Shown here: piece by piece, positions 8,832 to 17,032 of the stretch
How the letters are laid out: each line of letters opens with the position of its first letter
How positions within the stretch are numbered: the first letter of the stretch is position 1
NCBI RefSeq assembly: GCF_001043055.1
Contig: NZ_JYLF01000004.1
Span: 124,001 to 188,000 of the forward strand
Direction: 5' to 3'
Length of the DNA: 64,000 nucleotides
Source of the DNA: Pseudomonas weihenstephanensis
GTDB lineage: Bacteria > Pseudomonadota > Gammaproteobacteria > Pseudomonadales > Pseudomonadaceae
The notes under the pieces: model-generated
Told to the model about the DNA's origin: nothing
The model's database searches: none
The model's input: only the letters and a program-made list of their open reading frames with translations
Translations under genes and position numbers: made by a program

Positions 8832-9464
8832 ATGCTCCCCCGCGCTGAACAGAAGCAACAAACCCGCCTTGCGCTGATGGACGCCGCCCGCCACTTGATG
8901 GAATCGGGTCGCGGCTTTGGCAGCCTGAGCCTGCGAGAAGTCGCAAAAACCGCAGGCATCGTGCCCACCGGGTTTTATCGCCATTTCAGCGACATGGACC
9001 AATTGGGCTTGGCATTGGTCAGTGAAGTCGGTCAGACCTTTCGTGAAACCATCCGTTTGGTGCGCCATAACGAGTTGTTCATGGGCGGTGTGATCAATGC
9101 CTCGGTGCGCATTTTTCTCGATGTGGTGCAGGCCAACCGCTCGCAGTTTCTATTTTTGGCGCGTGAGCAATATGGCGGCTCGCAGCCCGTACGGCAGGCA
9201 ATTGCGGCACTGCGCGAAGACATCACCTCGGACTTGGCAGCCGACCTGGGTTCCAAACCCAAGTTACAACACCTCAACGCGGCAGCGCTGACGGTCATCG
9301 CCGACCTGGTGGTTAAAAGTGTGTTTGCCGCCCTGCCTGACGTCATCGACCCGCCTGCCGAACCCTTGCCCGAATACCTGCAACCCCAGGCCAAAATCAG
9401 CCAGCAGCTGCGGTTCATCTTCATCGGCCTCAAGCGCTGGCAGGGTTTGGGCAGCACGGAATAA
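8832..9464 (+). CDS. desT: TetR-family regulator, DesT/FabR-like
   Basis: A 210-residue TetR protein. The N-terminal helix-turn-helix (SLREVAKTAGIVPTGFYRHFSDMDQLGLAL, residues about 37-66) has the FYRHF signature. The C-terminal part resembles the fatty-acid desaturation repressors DesT and FabR. In P. aeruginosa (from memory) desT sits just upstream of ureE, as here, next to the desaturase gene desB; no desB is visible in this window. Role as a sensor of acyl-CoA saturation is inferred from family and synteny. Confidence 0.75.
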   Translation: MLPRAEQKQQTRLALMDAARHLMESGRGFGSLSLREVAKTAGIVPTGFYRHFSDMDQLGLALVSEVGQTFRETIRLVRHNELFMGGVINASVRIFLDVVQANRSQFLFLAREQYGGSQPVRQAIAALREDITSDLAADLGSKPKLQHLNAAALTVIADLVVKSVFAALPDVIDPPAEPLPEYLQPQAKISQQLRFIFIGLKRWQGLGSTE

Positions 9465-9485
9465 ACCCTGACGCACCTTAATAGC

Positions 9486-9506
9486 GCGCAACTGCCTTCA
9501 TTGCGC
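9486..9506. promoter_or_regulatory. Inverted repeat upstream of ureE, possible activator site
   Basis: Perfect GCGCAA/TTGCGC arms flank 9 bases, about 80-100 bases upstream of the sigma-54 promoter at 9585. A site at this distance would fit an enhancer-binding protein such as NtrC, but the arms differ from the NtrC consensus, so this is weak. Confidence 0.25.
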
Positions 9507-9584
9507 CCCCCTTTGGATCAAGTTTCATCTTCCTGCCCTCTTTTTGAGCTTACGATTCCACGAAAAGTGCAGCACACGGCAAGG

Positions 9585-9601
9585 TTGGCAAGCCCCTTGC
9601 T
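9585..9601 (+). promoter_or_regulatory. Sigma-54 promoter for ureEFG
   Basis: TTGGCAAGCCCCTTGCT matches the -24/-12 consensus with the required ten bases between GG and GC. It ends 38 bases before the ureE ATG at 9639 and would start transcription near 9612. Nitrogen-regulated (NtrC/RpoN) expression of urease functions is an expectation from known biology. Confidence 0.8.
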
Positions 9602-9638
9602 CTAAGCACGTATATCGTTAATCGCAGGAAGCCTTCCG

Positions 9639-10139
9639 ATGCTGGTCATTCACCGAAGAGTCGACGCCCACCCCGTGTGGAGCGCTGAGTTGCACCTCAA
9701 CTTCGAAGCCCGAAGCAAAAGTCGCCTGCGCTGTTTCAGCAGTGAGGGCGAAGATGTCGGTTTGTTTCTTGAGCGCGGTCAGCCGCCCCTGCATGACGGC
9801 GAATGCCTCCAGGCTCAGGACGGACGCATCGTGCGCGTCTGTGCTCGCCCTGAGCAGTTGCTGCACGTCACCTGCAGCAATACCTTTGAGCTGACCCGCG
9901 CCGCCTATCACCTGGGCAACCGCCATGTGGCGTTGCAAGTGGGTGACGGCTGGCTGCGCCTGCTCGATGACTACGTGCTCAGGGCGATGCTTGAACAGTT
10001 GGGCGCCCACACCGACGCCATTGAAGCGCCGTTTCAACCCGAACACGGCGCCTACGGCGGCGGGCATCATCATTCACGGGCGGGCGAAGAAGACTTCAAC
10101 TACGCGCCCAAAATCCACCAGTTTGGCGTGCGTTTGTGA
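9639..10139 (+). CDS. ureE: Urease accessory protein UreE (nickel metallochaperone)
   Basis: A 166-residue protein that delivers nickel to apo-urease through UreG. The C-terminal region has a histidine-rich stretch (YGGGHHHSRAGEED). The N-terminal part matches the UreE substrate-binding fold (CFSSEGEDVGLFLERG). It is the first gene of ureEFG and stops overlapping the GTG start of ureF by four bases, so translation is coupled. Structural ureABC and ureD are not in this window. Confidence 0.95.
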   Translation: MLVIHRRVDAHPVWSAELHLNFEARSKSRLRCFSSEGEDVGLFLERGQPPLHDGECLQAQDGRIVRVCARPEQLLHVTCSNTFELTRAAYHLGNRHVALQVGDGWLRLLDDYVLRAMLEQLGAHTDAIEAPFQPEHGAYGGGHHHSRAGEEDFNYAPKIHQFGVRL

Positions 10140-10810
10140 GTCCGGCCTGGGCGCTATTGCGTCTGGCCAGCCCACAGCTGCCAATCGGCGGCTACAGCTA
10201 TTCACAAGGGTTGGAAATGGCGGTTGAGCAAAGCCGTGTGCACGACCCGGTCAGCGCTGCACGCTGGATTAACGATCAGCTACTGCTCAATCTGGCACGC
10301 TTCGAAGCGCCGTTATTGCTTGCCCATTGCCTGGCCGCCGCGCAAGAAGACTGGGGCACCCTGCAACAGTTTTGCGACCAACACCGCGCCAGTCGTGAGA
10401 CCCGCGAGCTGCATCAGGAAAGCCGGCAGATGGGGTATTCCTTGCAGCAACTGCTCACCGGTTTACCTGAACTGGACGAGCCAGCGCGCCACTTCCTTGT
10501 GCAACAGCACGAGCCGCATCTGGCATTGGGCTGGGCCTTGGCTGCCCGCGCGTGGGGCATTAGCCCGCAAGATGCACTGGCCGCCTGGCTCTGGAGCTGG
10601 CTGGAAAATCAATTGGCTGTGCTGATGAAAACCCTGCCGTTGGGCCAACAAGCCGCACAACGCATGACCAGCGAGTTGTCCCCCAGCTTGCAGCTGGCGC
10701 AACGGCACGCCAGCAACCTCGATTTATCCCACATGGGCAGTGCCGCTTTTGGCCTGTCATTAGCGAGCATGGCCCACGAGCGCCAGTACAGCCGCCTGTT
10801 TCGTTCCTAG
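10136..10810 (+). CDS. ureF: Urease accessory protein UreF
   Basis: A 224-residue helical protein matching UreF throughout (LPIGGYSYSQGLEMAVE near residues 17-33; the C-terminal region HMGSAAFGLSLASMAHERQYSRLF). UreF joins UreD and gates the UreG GTPase on apo-urease. It uses a GTG start (10136) inside the stop of ureE (GTGA overlap), with no other credible start nearby. Confidence 0.95.
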   Translation: MSPAWALLRLASPQLPIGGYSYSQGLEMAVEQSRVHDPVSAARWINDQLLLNLARFEAPLLLAHCLAAAQEDWGTLQQFCDQHRASRETRELHQESRQMGYSLQQLLTGLPELDEPARHFLVQQHEPHLALGWALAARAWGISPQDALAAWLWSWLENQLAVLMKTLPLGQQAAQRMTSELSPSLQLAQRHASNLDLSHMGSAAFGLSLASMAHERQYSRLFRS

Positions 10811-10819
10811 GAGATTTGA

Positions 10820-11431
10820 ATGAACGCACACCCCCTGCGTGTCGGCATCGGTGGCCCGGTAGGCTCCGGTAAAACCGCACTCACCCTCGCGCTGTGCCTG
10901 GCGTTGCGCGAACGCTATAACCTGGCCGTGGTCACCAACGACATTTACACCCGCGAAGACGCTGACTTTTTGGTGCGCAACGAGGCGTTGGCCCCGGAGC
11001 GCATTATCGGCGTAGAAACCGGCGGCTGCCCGCACACCGCGATCCGCGAAGATGCGTCGATCAACCTTGAAGCAGTGGACCAATTGAACCGGCGCTTCCC
11101 GGGGCTGGACGTGATTTTGGTGGAATCGGGTGGGGATAACTTATCGGCGACTTTCAGCCCTGAATTGTCTGACCTGACGATCTACGTGATCGACGTGTCA
11201 GCGGGCGACAAGTTACCGCGCAAAGGCGGGCCGGGGATTTGCAAATCAGACTTGCTGGTGATCAACAAGATCGACTTGGCACCGCTGGTGGGCGCCTCCC
11301 TGGAACTGATGGACAGCGACACGCGCCGCATGCGCGGCGACAAGCCGTTTGTGTTCAGCAACCAGAAAACCGGGCATGGCCTGGACACGATTGTTGCGTT
11401 CATCGAACGTCAAGGGCTACTAACGCAATAG
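10820..11431 (+). CDS. ureG: Urease accessory GTPase UreG
   Basis: A 203-residue SIMIBI GTPase. The P loop [11 protein letters not shown] is at about residues 11-21, the switch/CPH region ([15 protein letters not shown], nickel-binding Cys-Pro-His) at about 65-80, and the G4 motif VINKIDLA is present. It couples GTP hydrolysis to nickel insertion in urease. It starts nine bases after ureF with a GGAG ribosome site and ends the operon. Confidence 0.97.
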   Translation: MNAHPLRVGIGGPVGSGKTALTLALCLALRERYNLAVVTNDIYTREDADFLVRNEALAPERIIGVETGGCPHTAIREDASINLEAVDQLNRRFPGLDVILVESGGDNLSATFSPELSDLTIYVIDVSAGDKLPRKGGPGICKSDLLVINKIDLAPLVGASLELMDSDTRRMRGDKPFVFSNQKTGHGLDTIVAFIERQGLLTQ

Positions 11432-11595
11432 CCCGAACGTCGCCGTTGCCGCAGGCGACGTCCGATTGCGAAGCAAGCGTAAACCTGCTGACAGCGGTAT
11501 ACCGGATGCTGCGCGGTGGCGGGTTTAGCGAGCGCTCCGCGCCCGGACGTAGCCTCGCGCGACGCCTCAACGGCTACAAAGTGAACCCACGCGCT

Positions 11596-12501
11596 TTATG
11601 CAATCCATTTGCGATCGCCGGTGAAGCTGATGGTCAGCCAGCGTGCGCTGTCCGCCTTGCCCAGCAATTGGGAGATTTCTTCGCGCAGGGCATCGAGGGT
11701 TTTCACGCTGGTCAGCGGGTAACCCGCAGGCAACACGATGTGGATCTCGATAAACCGCGCCCGTCCATGTTTCTGCACATAGGTTTTATAGCCTTCAAAA
11801 CCATGGCGCGCTGAAGCGATTTCCAGTGCATCACGCACTTTGTCGTCCAATGCGTCCGGGGCAATGCCCAGCACATCGCGCAACGCCGGTTTGAGGATCT
11901 TGAATGCAGGCGCCAGCATGCTCAGGGCCAGCACAATCAAAATCGCCGGGTCTACGTAAGCCGCCCACTGTGCATAACCTTGATGTTTTAAGGCCAATGC
12001 CGTGACAAAACTTATCAACAGCCCCACCGACAACATCGCGTCTACCAGCCAACTGATGTTGTCGAACTGGATCAGTGTCGATTTCAATTTGCGGTTTTTG
12101 CGCCGTACCCAGAAGTAGTAGGCGAATTCGATCACGGTAAACACCGCCGCATAGACGATGACCAACCCCAATTCGATATCGCGTCCGCCATTGATGATGC
12201 CGAAAACGCCATTCAAAAAGGCGTAGATCGCAATCAATAACAGGAAGCTGCCTTCAATCAACAACACCATTGGCTCAAGGTGCCAGAAGCCGAACTGGAA
12301 GCGCTGGTTACTTTCTTTGGCAATAAGTTGCGCTGTAATCAGCATCAACACTTTGATAAAGGTCGCGATCAACGAGAAGAATCCATCAAACAGGATGGAT
12401 TGGGAACCTGACATAAAACCCGTCACGATGCCGGCAATGGCCACCGCGAACATCAGAACAGTCGATTGTTTGAGCAGTTTCTGCTCACCACGGTTACTCA
12501 C
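11596..12501 (-). CDS. Cation diffusion facilitator (CDF) family metal exporter
   Basis: A 301-residue protein with six predicted membrane helices and a C-terminal CDF cytoplasmic domain of about 80 residues (ASARHGFEGYKTYVQKHGRARFIEIHIVLP). Substrate is not resolved; divalent cations such as zinc or iron are typical, and aspartates appear in helices two and five (SILFDGFFSLIAT, WLVDAMLS). Starts at GTG 12501 with a strong AAAGGAG ribosome site eight bases upstream. Confidence 0.82.
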   Translation of the reverse strand: MSNRGEQKLLKQSTVLMFAVAIAGIVTGFMSGSQSILFDGFFSLIATFIKVLMLITAQLIAKESNQRFQFGFWHLEPMVLLIEGSFLLLIAIYAFLNGVFGIINGGRDIELGLVIVYAAVFTVIEFAYYFWVRRKNRKLKSTLIQFDNISWLVDAMLSVGLLISFVTALALKHQGYAQWAAYVDPAILIVLALSMLAPAFKILKPALRDVLGIAPDALDDKVRDALEIASARHGFEGYKTYVQKHGRARFIEIHIVLPAGYPLTSVKTLDALREEISQLLGKADSARWLTISFTGDRKWIA

Positions 12502-12570
12502 AAAAACTCCTTTCAGCCCTATTGAGTGCGACCCCTCTCAGGGGTCGCGGACGGGCTGCCAGGCGCGAGT

Positions 12571-13338
12571 TTACTCCTTGGCGTGCCTTTGGATGGCAAA
12601 ACCGCTCCAGGACTGCGTAACGGGCATCAGTTCAAGGCGATTAATGTTGATGTGCGCCGGGGTGTTGAGCACCCAGAAAATGGTCTCGGCGATGTCCTGC
12701 GGCTGAATCGGCTCAGCCCCTTGGTAGGTGGCGTCGTAACGCGCCTGATCGCCACCGAAACGCACCATCGAGAATTCGCTCTCGCACAACCCCGGCTCAA
12801 TGTTGCTGACGCGCACACCGGTGCCTTGCAAGTCGCAGCGCAGGTTCAGGGAAAATTGCTTCACAAACGCTTTGGTGCCGCCATACACATGGCTGCCGGG
12901 GTACGGGTAGTTACCGGCAATGGAGCCTAGGTTGACGATCCCGGCTCCACGACCGTAGGCAATAAGACGCGGCAACAGCAGATTAGTGGTGTATAGCAGG
13001 CCCTTGATATTGGTATCGACCATGGTTTCCCAATCGTCGAGTTTGCATTGCGGGGCCGGGTCGGTCCCTACGGCCAAACCTGCGTTGTTGATAAGCCCAC
13101 GCAGCTTGCTGAATGCAGGCGGCAAGTTGGCAATCGCCTGCTCCATCGCCGCACGATCACGTACGTCCACCACCAGGCCATGTACTTCAGTGTGTTTGGA
13201 CAACTCTTCGCACAGCGCATCCAAGCGTTCTTTACGGCGGCCGGTCAGCACCAGTTTCCAGCCTGCTTGTGCAAACTTGCGGGCACACGCCTCACCAAAT
13301 CCAGAAGTCGCGCCGGTAATAAACAGGGTGGAAGTCAT
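12571..13338 (-). CDS. Short-chain dehydrogenase, YdfG-like
   Basis: A 255-residue SDR. The cofactor motif TGATSGFG is at residues 8-15, the catalytic serine lies in VNLGSIAGNYP and the Tyr-x3-Lys pair in HVYGGTKAF. The sequence pattern PALINNAGLAVG and FWVLNTPAHININRLELMPV resemble E. coli YdfG (NADP-dependent 3-hydroxy acid/serine dehydrogenase). Substrate is not certain. The start at 13338 follows AAGGAGAAC; the longer open frame upstream has no matching sequence. Confidence 0.87.
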   Translation of the reverse strand: MTSTLFITGATSGFGEACARKFAQAGWKLVLTGRRKERLDALCEELSKHTEVHGLVVDVRDRAAMEQAIANLPPAFSKLRGLINNAGLAVGTDPAPQCKLDDWETMVDTNIKGLLYTTNLLLPRLIAYGRGAGIVNLGSIAGNYPYPGSHVYGGTKAFVKQFSLNLRCDLQGTGVRVSNIEPGLCESEFSMVRFGGDQARYDATYQGAEPIQPQDIAETIFWVLNTPAHININRLELMPVTQSWSGFAIQRHAKE

Positions 13339-13512
13339 CGTGTTCTCCTTGGCTGGCGGGCAGTGTCCGCCGTTGAAATGGGACGCCGAGCAGAATGCCC
13401 CGACTGCGGTTGAGCGGCAACCCGAATAGTGCTCACCGCGTTGAGCTGTGCAAAAAACAACCAGCGACGTCAAAGCCTTGCTGCATAAGGGGTAGCGCCA
13501 TATGCACTCACC

Positions 13513-13521
13513 TTATCCACA
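13513..13521 (+). promoter_or_regulatory. DnaA-box consensus 9-mer
   Basis: TTATCCACA exactly, first of the cluster in the gene-free region, embedded in CCTTATCCACAGG. Confidence 0.5.
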
Positions 13522-13730
13522 GGCCCGTCCACAGTCTTTGGGGGCAAGTCGAAAAACGCAAAGCCACGGCATACAAGGCTTTCAGCCAATTTTTAAGCGT
13601 TTTTTACTTGACCGGAACACAAGCCGCATGCAGCCGCCCCAAAAAGGTGCGGCGCCAGGCAACCAAGGGGATAGCCAGAGGCCAGTCTTTACGGCACTCA
13701 GGGCGTTCTTTCCAGAGTTTAACCACAGAC

Positions 13731-13739
13731 TTATCCACA
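13731..13739 (+). promoter_or_regulatory. DnaA-box consensus 9-mer
   Basis: TTATCCACA exactly, preceded by a one-mismatch copy (TTAACCACA, 13719-13727) only three bases upstream. Confidence 0.5.
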
Positions 13740-13769
13740 GGCTGACGCCGCATTTTCAGCGCCTAATTT

Positions 13770-13791
13770 TTATCAACAAAGCTGTTGACAA
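13770..13791. promoter_or_regulatory. Pair of opposed DnaA-box-like 9-mers
   Basis: TTATCAACA at 13770 and the reverse complement of TTGTCAACA at 13783 face each other four bases apart in an A/T-rich stretch. Confidence 0.4.
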
Positions 13792-14082
13792 ATCGACCGT
13801 GCGGCCAACCAAAAGCAGCTGATCAAAAAACAATCACACCTCTACACGCCTTATAAACAAAGGGCTACAGCCAACTACTCCCACGTTACCCACAGCCACC
13901 TCCACAGCAAACGGGGACAAGTCAAAATGATGACAAAACAGGGGTTTACAGCGTCTTTATGTCGCGCTTTCGCAGCCCCGCAATTTTGTTTTCCACAATT
14001 TGAGGGCGTCTCCATTTTGTTGTGGAAGCACGCCTGTTCGCGAAAGCACTCGGTACGGCTCTGACAGGCAAACCTCGACAAA

Positions 14083-14119
14083 CCCATCGCGAGTACGCTC
14101 GCGCCTACAAGGCGATGGG
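14083..14119. repeat. REP-like palindrome
   Basis: CCCATCGC pairs with GCGATGGG, enclosing an inner GCGAG/CTCGC-type hairpin and the word CCTACA. It is 24 bases from the 3' end of livF and could also act as its terminator. Confidence 0.6.
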
Positions 14120-14142
14120 ATATTCGAGACGCCCGTTAACGC

Positions 14143-14859
14143 TTAATGCCCGCCCAGATACGCGTTACGCACCTCTTCATTGCTGAGCAACTCTTTACCG
14201 GTGCCGGTCAGGCGGATTTCGCCATTGACCATCACGTAGGCCCGGTCAGACAGGCGCAGTGCATGGTTGGCGTTCTGCTCGACCAAAAAAATGGTCATGC
14301 CGGTTTTCGCCAGTTCACGCAAAGTGGCAAAAATCTGTTTCACCACAATCGGTGCCAACCCCAAGCTCGGCTCGTCCAGTAGCAGCAGCTTGGGTCGGCT
14401 CATCAGCGCCCGGGCGATGGCGAGCATCTGCTGCTCGCCACCCGACATGGTCATGGCCCGCTGGTTTCGCCGCTCCTTGAGGCGCGGGAACAGTTCGAAC
14501 ATGCGTTGCATGTCTTCGTCCGCGTGCTTGTCGCCAATGGGGATGGTGCCCATCAGCAGGTTTTCCTCAACGCTCATGTCCGGGAACACCCGCCGCCCTT
14601 CCGGCGATTGGGCAATGCCATTGGAGGCAATGTAATGCGATGACTTTTGGGTAATGTCGACACCCTGGTAAATAATCTGGCCACCGCTGGCACGAGGCTG
14701 ACCAAAAATCGACATCAGCAAGGTGGACTTTCCCGCGCCATTGGAGCCGATAAGGCTCACGGTTTCGCCCTCATCAATGTGCATCGAAACCTTTTTCAGC
14801 GCCTGAATCGGCCCGTAATGGACATCCAGCGCTTTGAGTTCGAGGATCGGGTGGCTCAT
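14143..14859 (-). CDS. livF: Branched-chain amino-acid ABC transporter ATP-binding protein LivF
   Basis: A 238-residue ABC ATPase. Walker A GSNGAGKST is near residues 40-48, the signature MSGGEQQML near 140-148, and Walker B LLLLDEPSLGL near 160. Sequence and position as the last gene of the operon fit LivF. Its ATG overlaps the stop of livG (ATGA). It energises uptake of leucine, isoleucine, valine and related amino acids together with LivG. Confidence 0.96.
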   Translation of the reverse strand: MSHPILELKALDVHYGPIQALKKVSMHIDEGETVSLIGSNGAGKSTLLMSIFGQPRASGGQIIYQGVDITQKSSHYIASNGIAQSPEGRRVFPDMSVEENLLMGTIPIGDKHADEDMQRMFELFPRLKERRNQRAMTMSGGEQQMLAIARALMSRPKLLLLDEPSLGLAPIVVKQIFATLRELAKTGMTIFLVEQNANHALRLSDRAYVMVNGEIRLTGTGKELLSNEEVRNAYLGGH

Positions 14860-15746
14860 ATCAGTTCCTCTTCGTCCGCACCGAGGTAAGCCGCGATCAC
14901 TTTCGGGTCATTGCGAATGGCCTGCGGGCCACCCTCGGCGATCACGTTGCCGTGGTCGAGCACCACGATGTGATCGGAAATGCTCATGACCATGCCCATG
15001 TCGTGCTCAATCAGCACCACCGTCAGGTCGTGCTCGTCGCGTAACAGACGAATCATGCCGCTCAGCGCTTCGGTTTCTTGCGGGTTGAGCCCGGCGGCCG
15101 GTTCGTCGAGGCAGATGATTTGCGGGCGCGTACACATGGCCCGGGCAATCTCCAGGCGCCGCTGCTGCCCGTAAGACAGCTCCCCGGCCAAACGGTTGGC
15201 GCAGTCCACCAGGTCCACTACTTCGAGCCAGTAAAACGCATGGTCGAGGGCATCGCTTTCGGCCTTGCGATAGCCCTGGGTGTTCAGGATGCCCGCCAGC
15301 ATGTTGCGGTTGACCCACATGTGCTGAGCCACTAAGAGGTTTTCCAGCACGGACATTTCCTTGAACAGACGAATGTTCTGAAACGTACGCGCCAGACCTG
15401 CGCGATTCACCAAATGAGTGCCGCCGAACATTTTGTAATACAAACGGCTGGCGAAGGCTTTGGGCGAAATGAAGTCGGTCACGCGAAACGGTTCGCCCAA
15501 CAGCTGGATCACGTTGGTGCGGGTGCCGCGGGCACTGAGTTCGATTTTGCCGCCACTGGCTTTGTAAAAACCGGTCAGGCAGTTGAAAACCGTGGTTTTG
15601 CCTGCCCCGTTAGGCCCGATCAGGGCGAAGATCGAATTGCGTCTGACCTTGAGGCTGACATCACTCAGGGCCTTGATGCCGCCGAAATGCATCATCAGTT
15701 TGTCCACCGAGAGCACGATGTCTTTGTCCATAGAAGCCTCGTTCAT
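14856..15746 (-). CDS. livG: Branched-chain amino-acid ABC transporter ATP-binding protein LivG
   Basis: About 296 residues. Walker A GPNGAGKTT, signature LSYGQQRRLEIARAM and Walker B ICLDEPAAGLNP are all present; the C terminus has the extended LivG form (VLDHGNVIAEGGPQ). The start MNEASM (15746) overlaps livM's stop as ATGA, so a longer frame reaching 15812 was discarded. A second ATG at 15731 is possible but less coupled. Confidence 0.95.
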   Translation of the reverse strand: MNEASMDKDIVLSVDKLMMHFGGIKALSDVSLKVRRNSIFALIGPNGAGKTTVFNCLTGFYKASGGKIELSARGTRTNVIQLLGEPFRVTDFISPKAFASRLYYKMFGGTHLVNRAGLARTFQNIRLFKEMSVLENLLVAQHMWVNRNMLAGILNTQGYRKAESDALDHAFYWLEVVDLVDCANRLAGELSYGQQRRLEIARAMCTRPQIICLDEPAAGLNPQETEALSGMIRLLRDEHDLTVVLIEHDMGMVMSISDHIVVLDHGNVIAEGGPQAIRNDPKVIAAYLGADEEELI

Positions 15747-17032
15747 GGCGCAACTCCCTTGCGTGGTGTAACCCCCACCCGGCTGATACGGATCAGGCCG
15801 CGTGGCCGCCAAATCATCATCAACACCATCAGCACGCCAAACAGCAGCACGCGGTATTCAGCAAAGCTGCGCAGCAGTTCCGGCGCCACGGTCAACACGA
15901 ACGCGGCAATCACCACGCCCACGGTCGAGCCCATGCCGCCGAGCACCACAATCGCCAAAATCAGCGCCGACTCAAAAAAGGTGAACGAGGAGGGGTTCAC
16001 AAACCCCTGGTAACTGGCGAAAAACACACCGGCCAGCCCAGCGGTGGAGGCACCCAACGTGAAGGCCGAGAGTTTGACCAGCACATGGTTAAGGCCCATC
16101 GCACGGCAGGCGATTTCGTCCTCACGCAGGGCTTCCCACGCGCGACCGATTGGCATGCGGGTCAAGCGATGCTTGATATACAGCACCAGCAGCACCACCA
16201 GAAACAGCACGATATAAATGAACAAGAATTTGATATTGGGGTTGTAGTCCAGACCGAAGAACTCGTGGAAAGGCACCCCGCCATCTTTGGCCCGGCGCCC
16301 GAACTCCAGACCGAAAAACGTCGGCGACGGGACGGGCATGCCGTTTGGCCCACCGGTAAACGACAGCCAGTTGTTGAGCACCAGACGGATGATTTCACCA
16401 AACCCCAGCGTCACGATGGCCAGGTAATCGCCGTGCATGCGCAGCACCGGAAACCCCAAAATGCACCCCGCCATCGCTGCCGCAATCGCTGCCAGTGGCA
16501 GCACCGTCCAGAACCCCAGCCCCAAGTATTGATAGCCGAGCGCCAGCCCATAAGCCCCGATGGCATAGAACGCCACATAGCCGAGGTCGAGCAGGCCCGC
16601 CAGCCCCACCACGATATTCAGGCCCAGGCCGAGAAGTACGTAGATCAGGCCCAGAATCACCACGGTCAGCAGGTATTTATTGGCAAAGAAAGGGAACACG
16701 ATGGCGATCACGATCAGCAGCGGCACGATCCAGCGCAGTCGCGTTTTGTAATCCGGGGGCAACACGTGCACGCCAGACCCCGTGGACTCAAAGCCCTGAA
16801 GCACTTTGAGGCCCTTGGGCGTTTGCAAAAACAGGCTCAGGGCAAAGCGCCCTGCCATCACAATCGCCACCAGCCAGCCCACCCGCGCCGGTTGCAAGTT
16901 GAAACTGTAACCGTCGAGCACCACGCCCACGATGGGCCCGAACACAATCAATGAGATCAACCCGGCAAGGATCGAGTCGACAAGGCTTTTTTTGATATCA
17001 ATCGGTTTATTAATGGCCGCAGACATACTCAC
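15743..17032 (-). CDS. livM: Branched-chain amino-acid ABC permease LivM
   Basis: A 429-residue membrane protein with roughly ten to eleven helices and the permease EAA-type region ALREDEIACRAMGLNHVLVKLSAF (about residue 330). The N-terminal 100 residues extend beyond the shorter family core, as in Pseudomonas and E. coli LivM. It begins at ATG 17032 overlapping livH stop (ATGA). Forms the translocation channel with LivH. Confidence 0.94.
   Translation of the reverse strand: MSMSAAINKPIDIKKSLVDSILAGLISLIVFGPIVGVVLDGYSFNLQPARVGWLVAIVMAGRFALSLFLQTPKGLKVLQGFESTGSGVHVLPPDYKTRLRWIVPLLIVIAIVFPFFANKYLLTVVILGLIYVLLGLGLNIVVGLAGLLDLGYVAFYAIGAYGLALGYQYLGLGFWTVLPLAAIAAAMAGCILGFPVLRMHGDYLAIVTLGFGEIIRLVLNNWLSFTGGPNGMPVPSPTFFGLEFGRRAKDGGVPFHEFFGLDYNPNIKFLFIYIVLFLVVLLVLYIKHRLTRMPIGRAWEALREDEIACRAMGLNHVLVKLSAFTLGASTAGLAGVFFASYQGFVNPSSFTFFESALILAIVVLGGMGSTVGVVIAAFVLTVAPELLRSFAEYRVLLFGVLMVLMMIWRPRGLIRISRVGVTPRKGVAP

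Larger units (their letters stand above)
13339..14142. other. Gene-free region of 804 bp with DnaA-box-like 9-mers
   Basis: No open frame here reads like a gene. It holds two perfect TTATCCACA copies (13513-13521, 13731-13739) and variants on either strand: TTATCAACA (13770-13778), the complement of TTGTCAACA (13783-13791), TTACCCACA (13886-13894) and TTTTCCACA (13989-13997). The last sits in an inverted repeat with TTGTGGAA (14020-14027). Locally it is A/T-rich around 13764-13795 and 13820-13860. The right end has a REP-like palindrome. Confidence 0.75.

Noticed and set aside
14083-14119. Insertion sequence remnant
   Set aside because: Only a REP-like palindrome; no transposase frame in either direction.
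13339-14142. Main chromosome origin oriC
   Set aside because: The Pseudomonas origin lies by dnaA and rpmH, neither of which is in this window, so only an accessory DnaA site is considered.
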